A DNA stretch of 44,830 bases from Agitococcus sp. (GCA_030646715.1 JAUSLJ010000004.1:1-44830), one strand, 5' to 3'; counted from the stretch's first letter, positions 30,265 to 39,829 are shown. Numbers and translations: made by a program. Notes: a model not told the origin generated them from the letters alone.

Positions 30265-31167
30265 CTAATATGCGCTGCTGAAATAACCAAGAGAGTGTGC
30301 TTTCTCTTTAAAAAAGACGGGAAGGACGTCCGTACCTGCTTCTTCATTCACGCGAAGCCGGACGGATGCTGCTTTTTGAAGACGGACTAATGTAAATGCG
30401 GGGGAGCCGACCGCCGTTGCTGCCGAATTGCCATTGGCATCTTTTCGGATGCTCTTTCCAACGTTGCCTTGCTCTAAAATTCGCACTCCGCTCATCACGG
30501 GAATAAGGTGCCAATCCACAATTGCGCGGTCATCGGCTTCAAAAAATGTGCGGTACACCGCGGGGCGAAGGGCATGACGCAGCGTGGCCGCTACGAGCCC
30601 TTCCATCAAATTAATGCCCTCGGTACGCATGTCACGCACTAGGTCGCTGCAGTCGCGAAGTACCATGCTGGCAGCAGGCAGGCAATGAAGCACCCGATTG
30701 CGTTCCGAGCCAAATTTCTGCAGACGAGCCTGGGCGAGGTTGACCGGCGGCTTAACGTTATTAAGGCGGCCTTTACATAACGACATTCCTTGCAACAGTT
30801 CGGCAGCAATAACGGAGAGGTCCGTACTGGCTAATAGTTCCACCGCTTGCTGTGTTCTTGCGGATACTTCAAGTGCGATATGGGCGGTAAAGCTCGCCCA
30901 AGCAGCCGGTATCGCTTCGTAACTTGCTGTGCCTGCTTTATGTCCTTTTTTATATCCTTCGTGCTGGTGGTAGCCTTCAATGGCGAGCAATGCTCCTGAC
31001 GGCTGGAAGGCATCACTAGGTAAGCCGACGGCTTTGGCTAATTGAATGCAAAAATTGCGATTTAGCCCCGTGATTCCGGATAAGGAGGGCAGCCCAATAA
31101 AGACGCCATGGCTTACCTTGACGTGGGTGGCCAGAACATCGCGGAATAAAAATTGTTTAGTGTTCAT
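30265..31167 (-). CDS. cas5f: Cas5f (Csy2) subunit of Cascade
   Basis: 300 residues from ATG 31167, which has AGGAG 10 bases upstream and starts 1 base after the cas8f stop; an earlier frame start inside cas8f is not used. Cas5f features: VFIGLPSLSGITGLNRNF (family pattern GxPSxxxxTGxxxxL), LLQGMSLCKGRL (equivalent to AGGSI) and a C-terminal DWHLIPVMSGVRI segment. It caps the 5' handle of the crRNA together with Cas8f. Slightly shorter than P. aeruginosa Csy2 (327 residues). Confidence 0.85.
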   Translation of the reverse strand: MNTKQFLFRDVLATHVKVSHGVFIGLPSLSGITGLNRNFCIQLAKAVGLPSDAFQPSGALLAIEGYHQHEGYKKGHKAGTASYEAIPAAWASFTAHIALEVSARTQQAVELLASTDLSVIAAELLQGMSLCKGRLNNVKPPVNLAQARLQKFGSERNRVLHCLPAASMVLRDCSDLVRDMRTEGINLMEGLVAATLRHALRPAVYRTFFEADDRAIVDWHLIPVMSGVRILEQGNVGKSIRKDANGNSAATAVGSPAFTLVRLQKAASVRLRVNEEAGTDVLPVFFKEKAHSLGYFSSAY

Positions 31168-31168
31168 G

Positions 31169-32908
31169 TTATGCACGCTCCTGCGTAATGGCGGCCAGCG
31201 CCAAGTCGTATAATTCTTTGTCGTGGGTGTGAGACAAGGGGGTGTTGCTTGATTTAAAGCTAGCCTGTAAGGCAGTGTTGACCACATCAAACACCTGTTT
31301 TGCCAGCGGCGTTAGCGTAATGAGCAGGTCTTTCAGATTTTTGGTGTCGTCGCCTTTTAGAAACACGGACCAGTCCGCCCCCGAAATAACGATTTTGTCC
31401 TGTGCAGCCCGTTCGAGGGCGAGACCATCCACAACCGCATCAGCGCGGGTGCGCCAGTCTTCTTGTAATGCCATTAAGGGGGACATAGCCATGGCGATTA
31501 ATTCTATAAACAGCGCAGCACGTTTGGCTTTGTTGTCGGCGCCCAAGGCCTCCGCTGCCAGAAAGCGAGGCAAGGTTTTGAATGAGGGCACCGTTACTTT
31601 GCCCATCAACGCGGTCGCTATGGCAGCACCTCTCACTAGCGTACGCTTACCTAACTGGTTCACCGGTTGTTGAATGGTAGGGATAAACGCTTGTACATTC
31701 GCCTTGTGCACCGAGGTGTCCAGGTCCATCGCCATGTTACGGGGGTTGCCGCCACCGATGAGCAAAGGGAACACCTCAATGTTCAGGTAGGTGTTGCTCA
31801 CCAATTTTTTGTCCACTTTGAGCTCTCGCAGGGCATTTGTTAATTTGAGCTTTTGTGTCAGCACTTCGGCAGTCTTACCGGCAGGACCCTTAAGGAGAGC
31901 CAGCTCAGCCAACGCATGCTCCGTGGCGGCGATATCGGTATCGAAGGCGTTCGCTCGGTCCGCTTGCTCTAAAGAGTAGGCCGCACTGATTTCTTTTTTG
32001 GCGCGGTACACTTCATTGAACAAGCCGAAAGGGGCAAGCACACTAACATGGGCCACGTTAGGCAAATCGCCGCAAAATACCTGCGGTTCCCCCGAAAAGG
32101 AAATTGTTGCCGAGCTGCGCATGGCGTCCACCAGCATGACACCTTGCGGCACGTCGTTTTGCATAAAAACAGTAGAAACCGCGTCGGCAACATCCGAGCG
32201 CTGTGCCATCAAAGTCGACAAGCGGTAAGTCTTACCTTCAAAAATAACCAAAGGTAACAGGAGCACCCACATTTTTTGAAAGCCGGCGGTACACGCCAAG
32301 GTTACCGTTTCACGGGTCTTGAATTCTGATTCGGTCAAGTGGCCAAATTCGGGCTCAACGTCTGTATAGGGTCCCACCAAATAGCCGCCTGCGCCAGCCG
32401 GTGCCGACATTTTAGTCGGGTGGGACACGCGCATGTCTAATGCGGACTTAAATGCGGTGCTGGTCACCAATTCATCAATGTTCGCTGTAGCCATTAATTT
32501 GAATGCCGCTGCTGCGTTCATGAAGGTGTGGGCTAATTTTGTGCCAGACGCTTCAATCGTGGGAATGTGTTCTTTCTTATCTAACTCCAGTTCGCCTTTC
32601 TTATTACGCATCATGACTTGAAACGGAAGGGCCATTTCGAACGCGGCGTACTGGGTGCTTGCCTCTATTGCGTTAGCGCTTTGCGCCTTGATAGCTTTAA
32701 GGGTAGCTTTCTGGTTATCCAGTAAAGCCACTTGGGCACAGACTGCCAGCATATGCGCAACATCATGGGGGGACTCAAGTACGACGGGTAAGGAGGCATT
32801 GCCCTCGGCATCGATATCTCGCAAGAAAACAGACTTAAGCATTGTCATTGCCGAAATGGCTGATTCGCTTAGTCGCTTTCCTAGACCTTGTACGGTTGGG
32901 GTAGTCAT
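31169..32908 (-). CDS. cas8f: Cas8f (Csy1) large subunit, longer than usual
   Basis: 579 residues from ATG 32908; AGGAG lies 11 bases upstream, and the longer frame to 32989 runs into the promoter. The Csy1 signature GGxxPxN is recognisable as IGGGNPRNM (384-392), followed by the expected helical C-terminal domain. Csy1 recognises the PAM and anchors the 5' end of the crRNA; typical versions have about 430 residues. The extra ~150 residues lie mainly in front of the signature, in a region with no recognised fold. Assigned by position and motif rather than overall similarity. Confidence 0.8.
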   Translation of the reverse strand: MTTPTVQGLGKRLSESAISAMTMLKSVFLRDIDAEGNASLPVVLESPHDVAHMLAVCAQVALLDNQKATLKAIKAQSANAIEASTQYAAFEMALPFQVMMRNKKGELELDKKEHIPTIEASGTKLAHTFMNAAAAFKLMATANIDELVTSTAFKSALDMRVSHPTKMSAPAGAGGYLVGPYTDVEPEFGHLTESEFKTRETVTLACTAGFQKMWVLLLPLVIFEGKTYRLSTLMAQRSDVADAVSTVFMQNDVPQGVMLVDAMRSSATISFSGEPQVFCGDLPNVAHVSVLAPFGLFNEVYRAKKEISAAYSLEQADRANAFDTDIAATEHALAELALLKGPAGKTAEVLTQKLKLTNALRELKVDKKLVSNTYLNIEVFPLLIGGGNPRNMAMDLDTSVHKANVQAFIPTIQQPVNQLGKRTLVRGAAIATALMGKVTVPSFKTLPRFLAAEALGADNKAKRAALFIELIAMAMSPLMALQEDWRTRADAVVDGLALERAAQDKIVISGADWSVFLKGDDTKNLKDLLITLTPLAKQVFDVVNTALQASFKSSNTPLSHTHDKELYDLALAAITQERA

Positions 32909-32956
32909 GTGGGTAAGAGCTCCTGTTAGGGATATAGTGGCTTGAAAGAAGCATCC

Positions 32957-32985
32957 AGTGTATGTCACCTTTTTTCTTTTTGCAA
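32957..32985 (-). promoter_or_regulatory. Candidate promoter of the cas8f-cas5f-cas7f-cas6f operon
   Basis: Minus strand: TTGCAA, 17 bases, TACACT, ending 49 bases before the cas8f ATG. It lies in the 253-base region 32909-33161 shared with the divergent cas2-3 gene. The plus-strand promoter of cas2-3 must lie in the same AT-rich region but is not obvious. Confidence 0.45.
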
Positions 32986-33161
32986 GCAAAACGATACAAG
33001 TAGTTCATATTTATTTCATTTCGAGGGGCAACTACGTCCGACTGCCTTCTGCGCTTGTTTATTTTGCTGCGTTCAAATATACTTCCAGTATCTATTTAGA
33101 CCTATGCTTTTATCGACGCGTTCGCTGTCGAGGGCACGGCTATTAATACGGACCCCGCTAA

Positions 33162-36100
33162 ATGAACGTTGTACTTATTAATGAAAGCGCTGGTAAGAGT
33201 TGGACACGTACCCGGCGCGTGCTCTCTAAATATCTGCCACAGCTTGGTTCGCGTACATGGTCGGGCCAACTTTCAGCGGAGGGGCTGGAGGCGCTACATT
33301 TGAACCTAAAGGCGGTCGCATCTAAAACCACAGCGGTAGCGTGCCACCGGGTCATTTCCCGTACACGGCTCGAACTGGCGTGGCTGGTAGGGTCGTCAGC
33401 GTGTTTTAACGAAGACGGCCGGTATGCGTTCCGACAAACTAAAGCACACCCGGACCGACCGCGGGCGCAGGAGAAAACGGCGGTAGAACGGTTCGCAATG
33501 GCGCTTAATAGGCTGGCGGCTTTGTTTCATGATTTAGGAAAAGCAAGCGTGGCGTTCCAGGCTAAACTGGCGGCAGGCTCGGGTTCTGAAGCGATTCGCC
33601 ATGACTTGATGTCCTTTATGATGGTGGCAGAAAGTTTGTGGACGGCAGGCGTTACCGATGAGGCCTGGCTAACTGAGTTAGCAGTGTCGCCCGCTGTCGT
33701 TTGTCGTTGTGCCTCCGACACGGGCTTACTCCCTGAAGGCAGTTTTTGGCGCAAACGCGTGCTTGAACGCCTCTTGGTAGAGCAAGGCGCCCTTATCTTA
33801 AAAAGTGAATTGACACAATTGAATACGGATGCGCCGGCGTTGCTGACGGTGCTGTGGCTGGTGCTGACCCATCATCGTCTGCCGGACGCGGACGATATGC
33901 AATTTGAAAGCATTGATGCTACTGTGCATATTAATAAAGTCTATGCCGATGCGGTCCGAAAACCGGCCGACGCGAGTCAATGCTTGTTGCCACATCCGGG
34001 CCAAAAGCCATGGGAAAACACTAAATGGTTGGCGAATGTGGCGGCTGCCGCGCAAGCAGCGAGGTGCGCCTTGGCGGACTTAAAGGAACAAAACTTTCAA
34101 GTCCCAACCGCCAATTTTTGGCCGGTGCTGGCGGCGCACCTGCTACGTCCGGCCCTTATTCTGAGCGACCATATTGGTTCCATGGGTGCAGTGCAAGGCT
34201 TACCCAAGAAGAAGGCCTTTGGCAAACCCAAGTCAGAGGTGTACGCGAACTTGTCGGGTGAGAACTACGCAGGCGATACCCTGACCGAGCATTTAATGAA
34301 AGTGTCCAAGCTCTCCCGACAATTGACCGGGTTAGCACTGGCGCCCCCACCGATGCCTCGAACGTTTTTACCGCCCACTTCGTTAGCGCTAAAAACAGGG
34401 CTCGCGGGTAGCTATGCCTGGCAAGAACCGTTGGGGCCTGCGTTCCAAAAAGCCAGCAAGCAAGGCCCTGTCTTCGGCACCGCCATTGCCGGCACCGGTA
34501 CGGGAAAATCGCTGGCGGCCGTGCGCATTATGCATTACCTGTCTGAAGAGGGGATGCGCTTTACTCTTGCCTTGGGGCAGCGTGCTTTGACGACGCAATC
34601 GGCGATGTCCATGCTAAACGACGCCGGTATTTCGCCGGAGGGCTTGATGGTGGCCATTGGTCAACCCCAGACGCTCGGACTCGACGTGCAGGCAAAGAAC
34701 AACATGCATGAGGATAGGAGTGCCTCCGTCGTGGGGTCGGAGTCGTCAGGGGGGAGCGAGCTCGAAGCGATGTTGTCGTCCACTAACTTCGTAACGGACT
34801 GGTTAGAGAGCGTGTTTACCAAAGAAGAGGCGAAGGCGTACTGGAACGAGCGTTCGCTGGCCTTTTTATCTGCCCCTATCGTGGCGTGCACGGTTGACCA
34901 TTTGGTGTCAGCGGTGTCGTTACTCAAAGGGGGCGACGCAAAGCTATTTTTACGCTATGCCACGACTGACCTGGTGCTGGACGAAATCGATGCCTATTCC
35001 GCACAGGATTTGCAGGCGATAGGGAAGCTCGTGTTTGCTACTGGCCTTCATGGGCATAGCGTGCTGTTGATGTCGGCGACCTTAAGCCCCGCTATTCAAG
35101 AGGGACTATTTAACGCCTGGCACCAAGGGTTTATCATGCATTGTGCCTTAAAGGCTAAGCCGGTTCAGTTCGGCACGGTATTCGTGTCTGATGTCCACGC
35201 CCCTGTCGTGCTCGAATCGCCCACCCCTGCGGTAGCCAACAGCGAATGGCTATCTTTTGTTGACAATGTGTGTTCGGTCTACGCGGCAACCGACAGTAAG
35301 CTAAGGCAAATGGCGGTGTACGACTTGCAGGCACATTCGCTGGAGGAGACCTTTGCAGAGATTGAAACTGTGGGGCTGGGCTTACATCAAGAGCACTGTG
35401 TGGTGGACCCGGCGACCGGAAAACGCGTGAGCATCGGGTTTGTTCGACTAAGCACAGCCAAAAATGCATGGAAGATGGCGCAATACCTAGCGACGAGGCC
35501 GGCACCCGCAGGAGAAAATATGCCCGACGTTCGGTTTGTGTCGTATCACTCTAAATTTCCTCGTACGTATCTGGGCGTACTTGATGCCGTTTTGGGACAA
35601 ATGACGAGAAGGAAGGACGACACGTCGTTTCTGGAAACGCCTGTATTACGAGAGGTTCTTGATACGAGTAAGAGCAAGGACGTGGTTATCTTGGTCTGCA
35701 CGACAACGTTGATTGAAACTGGAAGGGACTTCGATTTCGATTGGTGTATTCTGGAGCCAAGGTCGGTCCGCGGAGAGATACAGGCGATAGGCCGTGTTCG
35801 TCGACATCGACGGGGACCCCGAGAACAGAACACCCCAAATGTTGTGTTACTCTCCCGGCCCTTAAGTTCTTTGAAGTCACAAGCGAAATCGGTGTGGGGC
35901 CGGCCGGGAGTAGAGGACGGCGCCAAAAACCTCATCGTGAGTGAGCAGGTGCCAGGCGTAATTCAACGATTGACAAGCCGCACGCCAGCTACTTTTTCTC
36001 AGCCATCGGGGATGCCCGCGAGGCGGGTGCGTGCTTCTCCGGAGAACCTTGCCTCAAGTACTCTAAATATGCATTTAGCAATGAATACGCTGCCTCTTCC

Positions 36101-36584
36101 ACAGTGGTCCCACGCATTAGACGCGCAACTGTGCTTAATGCCTACAACGAGTTATGCTGAAAATCGCATTGGGTATCTGGAGCAACAGTTACAAGTGATT
36201 AGTTTATCGGGAGAGGGACAAGCCTGTCTCAGGGAAGCCATGGCGCCTTCTTTACATTGGTACCTGACTTCTTTTGGTTCTTTAAATGCCAGGCACGCGA
36301 TGGAAACGCGATTTCGAGGGATACATGCTAAGTCAAGCCTGTTCGTACCTGGCGCTGTTGGAGTTAAGTTCGTCGACGAAGTTACCGGGCAGCGCATGCC
36401 ATGCTTGTTGGCTACTTTTACGCGCGTTTCGTGTTTGAATGCACTTATTTCTGACCTTGAGAATCAAGCGAACCGGCTTGCTACTGGTAACAAACATACG
36501 GATGGGGCCTCTCTTCGGATTGACGAGGCGGGTCCCTCAACTAAGCTGCTGGCATGGGACCCTATGCTCGGGTTTTTGGAGTGA
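33162..36584 (+). CDS. cas2-3: Cas2-Cas3 fusion protein (type I-F)
   Basis: 1140 residues. The N-terminal ~85 residues are a Cas2 domain (MNVVLINESAGKSWTRTRRV... LHLNLKAVASKTTAVACH), as in all type I-F systems. HD nuclease: FHDLGKA with H123-D124. Helicase: GTGTGKS (Walker A, 444-450), DEID (607-610), SAT in LMSATLS, and QAIGRVRRHRRG (motif VI, from 874). The fused protein couples adaptation with Cas1 and degrades target DNA after Cascade binding. It is divergent from the Cascade operon and separated from cas1 by the CRISPR array, while canonical I-F has cas1 directly upstream. All catalytic motifs are intact. Confidence 0.96.
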   Translation: MNVVLINESAGKSWTRTRRVLSKYLPQLGSRTWSGQLSAEGLEALHLNLKAVASKTTAVACHRVISRTRLELAWLVGSSACFNEDGRYAFRQTKAHPDRPRAQEKTAVERFAMALNRLAALFHDLGKASVAFQAKLAAGSGSEAIRHDLMSFMMVAESLWTAGVTDEAWLTELAVSPAVVCRCASDTGLLPEGSFWRKRVLERLLVEQGALILKSELTQLNTDAPALLTVLWLVLTHHRLPDADDMQFESIDATVHINKVYADAVRKPADASQCLLPHPGQKPWENTKWLANVAAAAQAARCALADLKEQNFQVPTANFWPVLAAHLLRPALILSDHIGSMGAVQGLPKKKAFGKPKSEVYANLSGENYAGDTLTEHLMKVSKLSRQLTGLALAPPPMPRTFLPPTSLALKTGLAGSYAWQEPLGPAFQKASKQGPVFGTAIAGTGTGKSLAAVRIMHYLSEEGMRFTLALGQRALTTQSAMSMLNDAGISPEGLMVAIGQPQTLGLDVQAKNNMHEDRSASVVGSESSGGSELEAMLSSTNFVTDWLESVFTKEEAKAYWNERSLAFLSAPIVACTVDHLVSAVSLLKGGDAKLFLRYATTDLVLDEIDAYSAQDLQAIGKLVFATGLHGHSVLLMSATLSPAIQEGLFNAWHQGFIMHCALKAKPVQFGTVFVSDVHAPVVLESPTPAVANSEWLSFVDNVCSVYAATDSKLRQMAVYDLQAHSLEETFAEIETVGLGLHQEHCVVDPATGKRVSIGFVRLSTAKNAWKMAQYLATRPAPAGENMPDVRFVSYHSKFPRTYLGVLDAVLGQMTRRKDDTSFLETPVLREVLDTSKSKDVVILVCTTTLIETGRDFDFDWCILEPRSVRGEIQAIGRVRRHRRGPREQNTPNVVLLSRPLSSLKSQAKSVWGRPGVEDGAKNLIVSEQVPGVIQRLTSRTPATFSQPSGMPARRVRASPENLASSTLNMHLAMNTLPLPQWSHALDAQLCLMPTTSYAENRIGYLEQQLQVISLSGEGQACLREAMAPSLHWYLTSFGSLNARHAMETRFRGIHAKSSLFVPGAVGVKFVDEVTGQRMPCLLATFTRVSCLNALISDLENQANRLATGNKHTDGASLRIDEAGPSTKLLAWDPMLGFLE

Positions 36585-36614
36585 TGTGCTATTAGGGCCT
36601 AGTGCTTGAATGTT

Positions 36615-36644
36615 GATGTTCCCGAAGTCTGTTTCGGGAACATC
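36615..36644. terminator. Perfect 12-bp hairpin after cas2-3, containing the repeat's GTTCCCGA
   Basis: GATGTTCCCGAA-GTCTGT-TTCGGGAACATC, 30 bases after the cas2-3 stop. No T tract on either strand. The arm contains GTTCCCGA, the 5' end of the CRISPR repeat, and the other arm its complement. It lies between cas2-3 and the array trailer and may stop both transcripts or may derive from repeats. Confidence 0.55.
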
Positions 36645-36733
36645 TATGACGCGCGACAGATGGCGGAAGCTCCACTAACCAACTTTTGCGACAGTAACAG
36701 GCGCTATCAGAGCTAACGCGTGTTATATCCGGT

Positions 36734-38660
36734 ATTCTCGACCTATGCGGTCGGGAACCAAAGTGTAATTGCGAATAACTACCCCTTACAATTCTAAACG
36801 ACCTATGCGGTCGGGAACCACCTCGTCTAGGTGGGCATCTTGCTTGCCACATTCTAAACGACCTATGCGGTCGGGAACATGTCTCGTAATTGAGCTGGTG
36901 CGGCTACACCATTCTAAACGACCTATGCGGTCGGGAACTGAGACAACGCCCTTTGCCTACTACCCTGCTTATTCTAAACGACCTATGCGGTCGGGAACTA
37001 AAACAGCATTCCTGCAACGCACTGCCGATTATTCTAAACGACCTATGCGGTCGGGAACGTCTTAATCAAACAGATGAACATTATCCGAAAATTCTAAACG
37101 ACCTATGCGGTCGGGAACGACGAGCGAACGCATTTGTCTATACGTTCCCAATTCTAAACGACCTATGCGGTCGGGAACACTACGCCGCTGACATTAGCGA
37201 CGCTCACAGAATTCTAAACGACCTAGGCGGTCTCCCCTATCTCCGCTATGAATTCTAAACGACCTATGCGGTCGGGAACTTTCTAACACTCGAGTCCGAG
37301 GCCGCACCTACATTCTAAACGACCTATGCGGTCGGGAACCCACGCAGCAAGCAAGCCGCTGGCGAAAAATAATTCTAAACGACCTATGCGGTCGGGAACC
37401 TGTCCGAGGTTATTTTCGGGCAGCGCAGTCGATTCTAAACGACCTATGCGGTCGGGAACATTTCCGCCTCTACAGACGGTAGCGGCGTTACATTCTAAAC
37501 GACCTATGCGGTCGGGAACAAAAGGATAGACGAGCTAGACACGCGATTCTGATTCTAAACGACCTATGCGGTCGGGAACTCAATTCCTGAGGAACACATG
37601 TAGTCGCGATAATTCTAAACGACCTATGCGGTCGGGAACGAGCAGGAGGACCTGAAAAACCCGTTTACGAGATTCTAAACGACCTATGCGGTCGGGAACT
37701 CACCAGCCCCGCGTTTGCCACGCGCCCAAATATTCTAAACGACCTATGCGGTCGGGAACTTGTGCTGCGTAAAGGCAAACGTGCTGCAAATATTCTAAAC
37801 GACCTATGCGGTCGGGAACGAAACACTGCGTTTTGATTTTGCGATTGAACTATTCTAAACGACCTATGCGGTCGGGAACTTCATTTGTTCATGCAAAAAC
37901 TTAAAATGGTCATTCTAAACGACCTATGCGGTCGGGAACTTCGTCAAGCGCTCGTCAAGCAAAATCTCGATATTCTAAACGACCTATGCGGTCGGGAACG
38001 CAAGAAGATTAAGCCGCCGAAGGGTGCACTTATTCTAAACGACCTATGCGGTCGGGAACACGACCCCGGAAATCACATTGGTACACTTCGTATTCTAAAC
38101 GACCTATGCGGTCGGGAACATTTTGATGAATGAAGTGCGTCTTTTTACTGTATTCTAAACGACCTATGCGGTCGGGAACACCAAATGGTCCGTTCGGTGT
38201 CAGTAATCGCTATTCTAAACGACCTATGCGGTCGGGAACGGGTCCTTCAATTTTGAGCGTGATAAATCGATATTCTAAACGACCTATGCGGTCGGGAACA
38301 TCCCGAATCTTGGTGCTAATACAACAACAATATTCTAAACGACCTATGCGGTCGGGAACCGAACACAAATGCCCGCGGGCGACGTAGCAGAATTCTAAAC
38401 GACCTATGCGGTCGGGAACCAGGTGTCAGAGCAGTCAAATCGCCGGCGCTCATTCTAAACGACCTATGCGGTCGGGAACGGACCGGCAGCGCCCCTTCGT
38501 ATACTGCTATTATTCTAAACGACCTATGCGGTCGGGAACCCGTTTCTGCATATGTGCTCGACCCGTCAGCAATTCTAAACGACCTATGCGGTCGGGAACA
38601 CAACACCAACACCAATTGCTGCCCAGCCCACGATTCTAAACGACCTATGCGGTCGGGAAC
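36734..38660 (-). CRISPR. Main type I-F CRISPR array, 33 repeats, 32 spacers
   Basis: 28-base repeat, read on the minus strand as GTTCCCGACC-GCATA-GGTCGTTTAGAAT: a CGACC/GGTCG stem with a GCATA loop, matching the GUUCxCUGCC-GUAUA-GGCAG form of I-F repeats. Period is 60 with 32-base spacers; the leader-proximal spacer (38600-38632) is 33. Repeats are essentially identical except the leftmost (36734-36758, three As lost) and one at 37211, which is broken and followed by a 13-base spacer. Terminal decay at the left and an AT-rich region at the right set the leader end at the right, next to cas1. Predicted plus-strand reading frames across the array are repeat artefacts. Confidence 0.97.
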
Positions 38661-38799
38661 TGCAAATATTGATAGCTAAACTCAATACCAGCGTACATCT
38701 TAGCGTGAAACCATTAAAAATACAATGGATTTCTAAAAAACATAAAACATCAATAGAATCAGCAGCTTAACAATTCACCCTAAAAACATTGTCTAAAAT
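38661..38799 (-). promoter_or_regulatory. CRISPR leader and cas1 upstream region
   Basis: 139 AT-rich bases between the last repeat and the cas1 start. Transcription of the array must run leftwards from here, and cas1 runs rightwards. Next to the repeat, CAAATATTGATA is one base short of an IHF consensus (YAANNNNTTGATW); IHF-assisted integration is known for type I-F leaders. No Shine-Dalgarno sequence is visible before cas1. Confidence 0.6.
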
Positions 38800-39672
38800 A
38801 TGACTATTCTCACCACCCACAAATATGGCATCGAATACCTTGAACATTGCTCGGTCCGCGCGGCCGACGAACAATTAGTGTTTGTCCGGCGCAAAGATGC
38901 GATACAGCAACACTTCAATATTCCCGTACTGAACACGGCCGTGCTCCTCTTAGGACCTGGCACGTCCCTGACTCAGCAAGCCGCGCGTCTGTGCGCCGAA
39001 GGTAACGTGCTGCTAGGCTTTTCGGCGGGAGGGGGTACTCCCCTGTACATGGCTGCCATTAACGAGTATCGGGAACCAAAATATTCGCGTGCCTGGATAT
39101 CGATGTGGGAGGATGAAGCAAGACGGCTGGCCATTGCCAAGCAGTTTCAGCAAACCAGAGTAGCGCTTATTAAACAATCGTGGGCCAGCTACCCTGAAAT
39201 AACGGCTGACCCCTCCGACACCCTCACGCAGTTTTTGGCGCATTGTGTCGAGGCGCGTAACACGATGGAATTGCTCTCAGCGGAAGGGCAGCTAACCAAA
39301 GAACTCTATGGCTTGTTGGCCAGGCAATTTGGAGTATCGTTCACTCGTAAGCCTAAAACCAAAGAGTTTGCCAATGAGTATCTCGATGCCGGAAACTATC
39401 TTGCGTACGGGCTAGCTGCATGCTGTCTATGGGTTCTGGGAATACCCTATTCGTATCCGCTCATGCACGGCAAAACTAGACGGGGTGCCTTGGTATTTGA
39501 CGTAGCTGATTTGGTGAAAGACGCCCTTATCATGCCTGCTGCTTTCATTTCAGCGGAAAAAGGCGAGCCTGCCAATATTTGTAGAAAGCGCATGCTAGCA
39601 AATTTGCATGAGAAGGACGCCCTTGTGCTTATGTTCAAGGAAGTGCTGAAAGTTGCTGAGTGTTCGACGTGA
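38800..39672 (+). CDS. cas1: Cas1 integrase (type I-F)
   Basis: 290 residues, a little shorter than known I-F Cas1 (~325). Family pattern: NIPVLNTAVLLLGPGTSLTQ and EGNVLLGFSAGGGTPLY in the beta domain; catalytic E162 in AEGQLTKELY, H223 in LMHGKTRRGA and D234/D237 in FDVADLVKD. With Cas2-3 it inserts new spacers at the leader-repeat junction. It stands alone beyond the array, 139 bases from the first repeat, in divergent orientation; no other cas gene lies beside it. A hairpin (TAGGTGTC/GACACCTA) at 39723-39747 follows. Confidence 0.95.
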   Translation: MTILTTHKYGIEYLEHCSVRAADEQLVFVRRKDAIQQHFNIPVLNTAVLLLGPGTSLTQQAARLCAEGNVLLGFSAGGGTPLYMAAINEYREPKYSRAWISMWEDEARRLAIAKQFQQTRVALIKQSWASYPEITADPSDTLTQFLAHCVEARNTMELLSAEGQLTKELYGLLARQFGVSFTRKPKTKEFANEYLDAGNYLAYGLAACCLWVLGIPYSYPLMHGKTRRGALVFDVADLVKDALIMPAAFISAEKGEPANICRKRMLANLHEKDALVLMFKEVLKVAECST

Positions 39673-39779
39673 CGCGCGGGTCTCTAGTTAGTCCTCAGCC
39701 TAAAATCGAGTCGCACGCTGCATAGGTGTCGTCGTGGGTGACACCTAAACGTGAGCTAGAGTCCCCTGAAAAAGAAAAA

Positions 39780-39802
39780 CCGCCAACATGGGTAGTTGGC
39801 GG
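39780..39802 (-). terminator. Terminator of the methyltransferase operon
   Basis: Minus strand: CCGCCAAC / GTTGGCGG (8 perfect pairs) followed by TTTTTC. 28 bases after the stop at 39830. Confidence 0.85.
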
Positions 39803-39829
39803 CTAAAAATAAAAACAGTAGGTTAAGGG

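Noticed and set aside
31169-31290. Longer N-terminal form of Cas5f (341 residues, starting inside cas8f)
   Set aside because: The ATG at 31167 has AGGAG upstream and begins with the family N-terminus; the longer form would overlap cas8f by more than 100 bases with no ribosome binding site.
36769-38639. Open reading frames across the CRISPR array encoding repeated SKRPMRSGT or LNDLCGRE peptides
   Set aside because: They are the translated CRISPR repeat, with a 60-base period divisible by 3. No start signals and no independent coding evidence.
28283-39672. Tn7-like CRISPR-associated transposon (type I-F3)
   Set aside because: No tnsA, tnsB, tnsC or tniQ is present, a Cas2-3 nuclease and Cas1 are intact, and Cas8f and Cas5f are separate proteins, whereas I-F3 has a Cas8/5 fusion.
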